64,000 nt of DNA from Pseudomonas sp. P818. GTDB lineage: Bacteria; Pseudomonadota; Gammaproteobacteria; Pseudomonadales; Pseudomonadaceae. The position numbers were made by a program, and so were the translations under genes. The notes under the pieces were generated by a model. That model ran no database searches. It worked only from the letters and a program-made list of their open reading frames with translations, and had not been told where the DNA came from. Positions 58,376-64,000 of the stretch are shown one piece after another (positions within the stretch are counted from its first letter, which is position 1; each line of letters opens with the position of its first letter). Where the stretch lies: contig NZ_ATKM01000005.1 of the NCBI RefSeq assembly GCF_000418555.1, positions 248,001 through 312,000 on the forward strand. Direction: 5' to 3'.

Positions 58376-59860
58376 CTATAGCTGGCCTGCCTGCCACTGC
58401 GCCTCGCGGTTGGCGAGGGCGGTTGCGATGTCCGCGACACTGTCGGAGGCGATGCTCTCCGGCAGTGGGTCGAGGCCGACGCTGGCGAACAGCTGGCCGT
58501 AGCTGTTGCGCAGCTCAGCGTAGGCGAGGTCGCGGCGCAGATCTGCTTGTAGCGTGTTCAGTTCGCCCTGAATCAACTCCAGCTCGCCGATGCCCTGTGC
58601 CTGGTAGCGATTACGCAGCTGCTCGACGATCTGCCCGTCCAGGCCGGCCAGTTGCTGGCTGGTCTGGAACTGACGCTGCGCCTCGCGGAAGTTGGCGTTT
58701 GCCACGTGCAGCTGGGCCAGGACAGCCATGGACATGGCCTGGCGCCGTGCATCGGCGACTTCCTGGCCGGCCTTGGCGACATCGATGGCGGCGGGGGCCG
58801 AGAGCACGTTGAACAGGTTCCAGGTCACCTTCACGCCGTAGTCGGCCCAGCTCTGGTTCACCAGGAACGAGTTGCTGTCGTAATGGCCACCGGCGGAGAA
58901 CTCCAGCCCGGGCAGCAGACGCAGCATGGCCTTGCGGGTTTCGGCGGCACTGATGCGCGCCTGGTAGTCCTGCTCGCGCAGCTCCGGTCGGCTGGCCAGC
59001 GCTTCCTGTTCCAGCGTGCCGAGTTCCACCTTCAGCTCCGGGACCTGATAACCGGCTTCGGGCGCCAGCTCGACCTGGGTGCCCAGTGGCAGGTTGATCA
59101 GGGTGGCCAGCTCGGTCTTGGCCAGCGACAGGGCGCGGCGCTGCTCTTCCAGCTGGCGGGTTGCTTCGATCAGGGCGCGCTGGTAGCCCAAAGCCTGAAT
59201 AGGGTCGCCGATGCGTTGTTCGCTGAGGCGCTGGCTGTTGTCGCGAGCTTGGGCGACGCGGGCCATGAGGCTGTCGATCTGGGTTAGCAGGCGGTCCGCG
59301 GCGACGGCGCGCCAGTAGGCCGAGCGCACGTCCTGGATGATGGTATGCACCACCTTGCGCTTGCGCTCCTGCACGATCAGGCGCTGGTCGCCTTGCTGCT
59401 TGGCACTGACGTAGCTGACACCGAAGTCCAGCACGTTCCACACCATGGTCAGATCCGCGACGCCACGGTCGCGATCCTGCGAAGTTGAGGGTTCCAGCGA
59501 CTGGGTGCCGGTGCGGATACTCTCGCTGCTCGAGGCACTTATATTGCTGCGTCCGGCGTAGCCAGCCGACAGTGCCATGCGTGGCAGCATGTCGAAGGTG
59601 GCCAGGTCAACCTGGCGTTGCGCCAAGGCCTCTTCCATGACCTTCAGGCGCGCCTCGAGGTTGTACTTCACCGCCCGAGCCATTGCCTCGTGCAAGGTCA
59701 GCGGGCCGCTGAGCGGCTCCTGATCCTTAAACATGATTGCCAGATCCTGCTGGGCGCGTTGTTCGCTGACGCTACGGTCGATGGGTTGGCTGGTCACGGC
59801 ACAACCGGTAACTGCCAGCGCCAACAAGCTGATGCTGAAAAACTTCGTTGCTTTGCTCAT
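58376..59860 (-). CDS. TolC-family outer membrane lipoprotein (exporter of the adjacent large protein)
   Basis: A 494-residue outer-membrane efflux protein with a lipoprotein signal (MSKATKFFSISLLALAVTGC, Cys20) and two OEP repeats. Unlike the gene at 3423 it is lipid-anchored, as in NodT/OprM-like proteins. It starts 53 bp downstream of the stop of the very large repeat protein on the same strand, so it is probably that protein's channel. ATG 59860 is chosen for the signal; ATG 59890 is an alternative. The stop lies 5 bp from the converging cytochrome gene. Confidence 0.88.
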   Translation of the reverse strand: MSKATKFFSISLLALAVTGCAVTSQPIDRSVSEQRAQQDLAIMFKDQEPLSGPLTLHEAMARAVKYNLEARLKVMEEALAQRQVDLATFDMLPRMALSAGYAGRSNISASSSESIRTGTQSLEPSTSQDRDRGVADLTMVWNVLDFGVSYVSAKQQGDQRLIVQERKRKVVHTIIQDVRSAYWRAVAADRLLTQIDSLMARVAQARDNSQRLSEQRIGDPIQALGYQRALIEATRQLEEQRRALSLAKTELATLINLPLGTQVELAPEAGYQVPELKVELGTLEQEALASRPELREQDYQARISAAETRKAMLRLLPGLEFSAGGHYDSNSFLVNQSWADYGVKVTWNLFNVLSAPAAIDVAKAGQEVADARRQAMSMAVLAQLHVANANFREAQRQFQTSQQLAGLDGQIVEQLRNRYQAQGIGELELIQGELNTLQADLRRDLAYAELRNSYGQLFASVGLDPLPESIASDSVADIATALANREAQWQAGQL

Positions 59861-59913
59861 CCTTGGGCCGCCCCCTGGTACGGCACTCATTCGATTCTTA
59901 TCTGTTGTCTCGA

Positions 59914-62900
59914 TTACGCGCTTGGAGCCTGCAAGGAAATCTGTCCCAATGCCCAAGCCAGGTCTCTGATCTGGCGCTGCTCGTCGTCACCTATCTCCTG
60001 CAATTGCTGGCCCAGCGTTGGTGCTCCGAGAGGTTCCCCCCCGCCCAGGCCATTGCTGGACGAGCCTCCCCAGCGCAGCTGGATCCCGCCCGATTCCAGT
60101 GGTACGTCCTTGCTGAACATGCTGGAGAAACTGCTGGTGCCGAACACGCCCCCATCGCCGCCGCCAAAGCCGAGGAAGCCAATGCCGCTGCCATTGCCGG
60201 CACCGCTGTCGCTGCTGGAGAAGACCTGGGCGATATAGCTGGGGGCCAGCGCACCGTTGTTGATGAAGATATTGCCCAGCGTGGGTATACCGCTGCCAAT
60301 GGTTGGCACGTCGAACAGCGGCGGTGGCAGCAGTGGCGAGGTGGTAATGGGCGGCGGTGCACTGGGCAGGCCAGGTTGGGTTGGCGTACTGGGTGTGGTC
60401 GGTACGCTCGGCGTCGGGTTGGCGCGGAACTCCGGATCGCCGGTATTGATCCCGCCCAACGTGTAGCTGGCGCTCGCGAAGTTGCCTTGCAGAGCGTTAC
60501 CGACGCCATCAACGATGCCGCTGCCAGCGGCCGTGAGCGATAGGCCAAGGGTGCCCTGGCCGGTCACGCCGCCGACAGTGATGCGATAGGTGCGTGCATC
60601 GACCTGTACCAGCGAGAGCAGAGTACCGCTGGCGCTGCCCGTGGTGGCCAGAGCGAAGTCGCTCAGATCGACGCCGCTGACGTCTTCGCTGAAGGTAACG
60701 GTGAAGCCGAGGGTGGTATTAGTGGTGGGCGATGTGCCGTCGAGGGCAATGCCTGTCACCTGGGGTGGGGCGGCATCCACCAGTACGCCGGTAGTGGCGC
60801 TGACGTTGTTGAGGGCTGTGGTCGTGTCGTTACCGGCGGCATCGCGCAGTGTCGCGCCGTTGGCCTGGAGGTTGCTGCCGATGGCGATGCCGTTGCTGTC
60901 CTGCTGGCCATTGGCGATGCTTAGGCGGAACACCAGCGCGGTGCTGCCCGAGCCGCTGAGGTAGTTGGCGTAGACGGTGCCGCCGGTATCCAGGGTGATG
61001 GCCAGACGCGGGGACCCGCCAGAGGTGTCGACGGTCACGGCTTCGTCGAAGTTCACCGTGAAGTCAAGGATGTCGCCTGCAACGTAGGTGCCGTTGGCTG
61101 GCACGCTAACCGAAATGACAGCCGGTGCCTTGCTGTCGATGGCGTAGTTGTTGGAGTCAGTGCTACCGGTGCCGGTGTTGCCGGCAGCATCGGTATAACC
61201 GGTGTTGTCCAGGGTGATCAGGTTGGTAGCGTCGGTGACGTTGGCGTCAGGCGTCAGGGTCGCCGTCCAGGTCAGGCCGCCGTCACTGCTGCTGAGGTTG
61301 CCGAGCGCACCGTTGGCCACGCTGAAGTCCGCCGTGGTCAGTCCGGTCACGGTCTCGCTGAAAGTGATGGTGACGGTGGTGCTCTGCCCAGCCTTGAGCG
61401 CGGTATCGGTGACCACAATGCTGGCTGTCGGGCGCTGGGTGTCGATGTCGTAGTTGTTGGAATCGGTGGTGCCGGCGCCAGCGTTGCCGGCCGTGTCCTG
61501 CACGCCGGTGTTGTCCAAGGTGACCAGGTTGGTGCTGTCTGTGACGTTGGAACTCGGCGTCAGTGTTGCCGTCCAGGTAATGTTGTCCGAGGTGCTCAGG
61601 TTGCTAAGGGTGCCGTTGGCTACGCTGAAGTCGGCGATGGTCAGCCCGGTGACTGCCTCGCTGAAGGTGATGGTAACGGTGGTGCTCTGGCCAGCCTTCA
61701 ACGCGGTATTGTTCACCACGATGGTCGCCGTGGGGCGCAGGGTGTCGATGGCGTAGTTGCCCGAGTCGGTGCTACCGCTGCCGATGTTGCCGGCCAGGTC
61801 CATCACCCCGCTGTTGTCGAGGGTGATGATGTTGCTGGCATCGGTAATGTTGCTACTCGGGGTGAAGGTCGCGGTCCAGGTCAGGCCACCGTTACTGCTA
61901 CTGAGCCCGCTGAGAGTGCCGCTGGCTACGCTGAAGTCGGCGATGTCCAGCCCCAGCACGGCCTCGTTGAAGGTGACGGTGACGGTGGCGGTCTCGCCGA
62001 TGCGCAGGGCTGTGTCGCTGAGGCTGATGCTGGTGGCGGCCGGGCGTATGCCGTCCACTACCAGCGCCTTGTTGGCGCCCAGGGAGCCTGCTGCCCCGGG
62101 TGTCGGCAGGGTAAGGATGGCGGACTGATTGGCGCCATCCTGAATGCTGCCACCGTTGAGGCTCAGAGCCGAGCTGGATACGTAGTCGAGGTCGGCGGAG
62201 CTTTCGCCTTCCTGCACGGTGTAACTGAAGCTCAGGGTGTCGGTGCCCGAGCCGGACACATAGCTGAGCACCCGGTCGGTGGCGCCGGTCTCCAGGGTCA
62301 GGGTCGGAGTGCCGGTCACGTTCACCGCGCTGTCGAAACGCACGGTGACGGTGATGAGGTCACCGATCTTGTAAGTGCCGTTGGCGGTGCTGGACGACAC
62401 GCTGGTGACGGTCGGGGCGATGGGAGCGGTCAGGGACAGGTCGTTGCCGCTGCCGCCTATGTAGCTGGTGGTCAGCTCGGTGCCGTTGCCGGCGGCGTTG
62501 AACTTGCTGCCCTCGCTGACGCCACTGAAGGTGCCGGTCACGGCATCGGCGGCGTCGTTGACGATCACGGTGTAGCTGTCGCCGCTGCCGGCCGCGTAGC
62601 CATGGGTGACCGCCAGGGTGGCACCGGACACATCGACGGTGCCGTTCACCACCACCCGGTCGTAACCGGTGCCGGCGGTGGTGCCGTTGATGTCCAGGGC
62701 CAGGGTGCTGCCCGAAGCCAGGGTCAGGTTGCCGTTGACGGTCAGGGTGGCAACGCCCGTGCCGCCCGGGGAGAGGGTGCCGCCGCTCTGCACGGTGACA
62801 TCGCCGCCCAAGGTGCCGCTGCCGGCCAGGGTCGCGCCGCTGGCCACAGTGGTGGCGCTGTTGGTGCTGCCGTCGACCACCAGGGTGCCCGCCGCCACGG

Positions 62901-64000
62901 TGGTGGCGCCGCTGTTGGTGTTGCTGCCGGAGAGAGTCAGGTTGCTGGCGCCAGTCTTGGTCAGGCTGCCGGTGCCGCTGATGGTGCCGGACAGGGTAGC
63001 GGCGGCACCGGCGTTGACAGTCACCAGGCCGGTCAGCGCCAGGGCGTTGTCGATGGTGGTGGTGCCGGTGATCTGCAGCGTGGTGCCGTTGGCCAGGTTG
63101 AGGCTGCCGGCGCCGAGGTTGGCGTCGCTGGCGATGCTCAGGGTGCCGGCGTTGACGGTGGTGCTGCCGGTGAAGGTGTTGCTGCCGGTCAGGGTCAGGG
63201 TGCTGGCGCCGGATTTGGTCAGGTTGTTGCTGCCACTGATGACGCCGGAGAGCGTGGTGTTGGCGCCGGTGTTGACCGTGGCGCTGCCGCCCAGGGCGAT
63301 GGCGTTGTCGATGGTGGTGGCGCCGGTCACCGCCAGGGTCGAGCCTCCGGTCAGGGTAACGGTGCCGCTGCCCAGGTTGCTGTCGCTGGCGACGCTGAGG
63401 GTGCCGGCGCTGACGGTGGTGGCACCGTAGGTATTCGTGCCGCTCAGGGTCAGGGTGGCGGCACCCGTCTTGGTTATTGTGTTGGCACCGCTGATCACAC
63501 CGGACAGGGTGGTGTTGGCCGTCGTGCTGACCGTGGCATCGCCCGCCAGGGCAATGGCGTTGTCGATGGTGGTGGCGCCAGTTACCGCCAGGGTTGTGCC
63601 GGCCGCCAGGTTGACGGTACCCGAGCCCAGGTTACCGTCGCTGCTCACGCTCAGGGTGCCGGCATTCACGTAAGTGGCGCCGTAGCTGTTGCTGCCGGAC
63701 AGGGCCAGGGTGCCGCTGCCGGTTTTCGTCAGGTCGTAGGCACCGCTGATAGCGCCGCTGAGGGTCACGGCGTTGCCGTTGTCGATGGTGCTGTTGCCGG
63801 TGAGGGTGATGGCATTGTCGATGGTGCTGGCGCCCGAGACATTGAACACGGTGCCATCCGCCAGGTTGACCGCGCCGCTGCCCAGGTTGCCGTCACCGGC
63901 GATCGACAGGGCGCCCGCGGCGACGGTGGTGGTGCCGCCATAGGTGTTGCTGCCGGACAGGTTCAGGATGCCGCTGCCCTGCTTGACCAGCGAGCCGGTG
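59914..64000 (-). CDS. giant repeat surface protein, N-terminus outside window
   Basis: An open frame runs from the right edge to a stop at 59914: at least 1361 residues, with no Cys. From the visible N-terminal side: four or more 85-residue autotransporter-type beta-strand repeats (TTIDNA...LSGVISG...LTLSGTNTYGATTV); a PATR-like end (GTLSPGGTGVATLTVNGN); an Ig-like domain; three 100-residue Big-type Ig repeats (about 61130-62060; ALKAGQSTTVTITFSEAVTG); two further Ig-like domains; a Pro-rich linker; a Gly-rich segment; and a Gln-rich tail (QQLQEIGDDEQRQIRDLAWA). There is no C-terminal beta barrel and no RTX nonapeptide. With the TolC-like gene downstream it is probably a secreted adhesin. 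Confidence 0.85.
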   Translation of the reverse strand, partial: TGSLVKQGSGILNLSGSNTYGGTTTVAAGALSIAGDGNLGSGAVNLADGTVFNVSGASTIDNAITLTGNSTIDNGNAVTLSGAISGAYDLTKTGSGTLALSGSNSYGATYVNAGTLSVSSDGNLGSGTVNLAAGTTLAVTGATTIDNAIALAGDATVSTTANTTLSGVISGANTITKTGAATLTLSGTNTYGATTVSAGTLSVASDSNLGSGTVTLTGGSTLAVTGATTIDNAIALGGSATVNTGANTTLSGVISGSNNLTKSGASTLTLTGSNTFTGSTTVNAGTLSIASDANLGAGSLNLANGTTLQITGTTTIDNALALTGLVTVNAGAAATLSGTISGTGSLTKTGASNLTLSGSNTNSGATTVAAGTLVVDGSTNSATTVASGATLAGSGTLGGDVTVQSGGTLSPGGTGVATLTVNGNLTLASGSTLALDINGTTAGTGYDRVVVNGTVDVSGATLAVTHGYAAGSGDSYTVIVNDAADAVTGTFSGVSEGSKFNAAGNGTELTTSYIGGSGNDLSLTAPIAPTVTSVSSSTANGTYKIGDLITVTVRFDSAVNVTGTPTLTLETGATDRVLSYVSGSGTDTLSFSYTVQEGESSADLDYVSSSALSLNGGSIQDGANQSAILTLPTPGAAGSLGANKALVVDGIRPAATSISLSDTALRIGETATVTVTFNEAVLGLDIADFSVASGTLSGLSSSNGGLTWTATFTPSSNITDASNIITLDNSGVMDLAGNIGSGSTDSGNYAIDTLRPTATIVVNNTALKAGQSTTVTITFSEAVTGLTIADFSVANGTLSNLSTSDNITWTATLTPSSNVTDSTNLVTLDNTGVQDTAGNAGAGTTDSNNYDIDTQRPTASIVVTDTALKAGQSTTVTITFSETVTGLTTADFSVANGALGNLSSSDGGLTWTATLTPDANVTDATNLITLDNTGYTDAAGNTGTGSTDSNNYAIDSKAPAVISVSVPANGTYVAGDILDFTVNFDEAVTVDTSGGSPRLAITLDTGGTVYANYLSGSGSTALVFRLSIANGQQDSNGIAIGSNLQANGATLRDAAGNDTTTALNNVSATTGVLVDAAPPQVTGIALDGTSPTTNTTLGFTVTFSEDVSGVDLSDFALATTGSASGTLLSLVQVDARTYRITVGGVTGQGTLGLSLTAAGSGIVDGVGNALQGNFASASYTLGGINTGDPEFRANPTPSVPTTPSTPTQPGLPSAPPPITTSPLLPPPLFDVPTIGSGIPTLGNIFINNGALAPSYIAQVFSSSDSGAGNGSGIGFLGFGGGDGGVFGTSSFSSMFSKDVPLESGGIQLRWGGSSSNGLGGGEPLGAPTLGQQLQEIGDDEQRQIRDLAWALGQISLQAPSA
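62990..64000 (-). repeat. 255-bp tandem repeats in the giant protein gene
   Basis: Successive copies share the TTIDNA, ANTTLSGVISG, GAATLTLSGTNTYGATTV and AGTLSVASDSNLGSG segments in frame, spaced 255 bp apart (for example 63311 and 63566 carry ATGGTGGTGG). At least four copies are visible and the array continues beyond the window. DNA identity between neighbours is high enough for copy-number change by recombination and for assembly error. Confidence 0.85.

Noticed and set aside
61202..62128. Three consecutive plus-strand frames of similar length opposite the Ig-like repeats
   Set aside because: Their 300-bp periodicity comes from the tandem repeats of the giant protein on the other strand; they are not repeated genes.
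59914..64000. RTX toxin or classical autotransporter identity of the giant protein
   Set aside because: No GGxGxDxxx nonapeptide repeats and no C-terminal beta-barrel strands are visible.

Overview
The window is a 64-kb piece of a high-GC gammaproteobacterial chromosome that I read as Pseudomonas. From memory, the gene order thiC, tolC / waaA, LysR, SMR / serB, fimX / psd, rhdA / motAB, rsgA, orn, queG / nnr, tsaE, amiB, mutL, miaA, hfq, hflX, hflK, hflC / hisZ, purA / tRNA-Leu, rnr, rlmB, rpsF, rpsR, rplI, dnaB, alr, GGDEF gene, ygiQ follows the PA49xx part of P. aeruginosa closely. Interspersed palindromic repeats of types I associate with the P. mendocina/oleovorans group suggest a relative of those species. 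That species-level guess is inference; nothing was searched.

Layout. 1-7 kb: DUF1249 gene (cut by the left edge), nudF, and thiC behind a TPP riboswitch, all on the minus strand; then a TolC outer-membrane protein, a repeat cluster and waaA. 6.4-11 kb: a LysR/SMR divergent pair, an FAD oxidoreductase overlapping an aldo/keto reductase, and a degenerate Nudix-like protein. 11-24 kb: a YtjB-like membrane protein divergent from serB, fimX, a PilZ-like protein, psd, rhdA, an HDOD protein, motAB with a sigma-28-like promoter, and rsgA. 24-38.6 kb: a membrane-anchored methyltransferase, orn, queG, and the nnr-tsaE-amiB-mutL-miaA-hfq-hflXKC run followed by DUF2065 and hisZ. 38.6-42.1 kb: purA and a chemoreceptor, also with a sigma-28-like promoter. 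42.1-42.8 kb: a rearranged tRNA-Leu(CAG) cluster with two intact genes, one 5' half and a T-arm remnant. 42.9-51.2 kb: rnr-rlmB, the rpsF-rpsR-DUF2232-rplI ribosomal operon with an apparent S6:S18 autoregulatory leader, dnaB and alr. 51.4-55.9 kb: a 7TM diguanylate cyclase and ygiQ.

From 55.9 kb to the right edge the content becomes accessory: a beta-helix lipoprotein overlapping a diheme cytochrome lipoprotein, then on the minus strand a TolC-family lipoprotein preceded by a very large, cysteine-free repeat protein (at least 1361 residues, N-terminus outside the window). The second pair looks like a surface protein with its outer-membrane exporter.

Themes: surface behaviour and motility (FimX, PilZ-like protein, MotAB, chemoreceptor, diguanylate cyclase, putative adhesin) alongside core RNA and translation functions (Hfq, Orn, RNase R, RlmB, MiaA, TsaE, QueG, RsgA). 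Unusual structure lies mainly in the tRNA cluster, the foldback and REP-like repeats (one supplies the waaA stop codon) and the right-hand secretion locus. Most intergenic gaps are under 300 bp; the only longer one (42117-42872) holds the tRNA cluster, a repeat pair, a terminator and a promoter.
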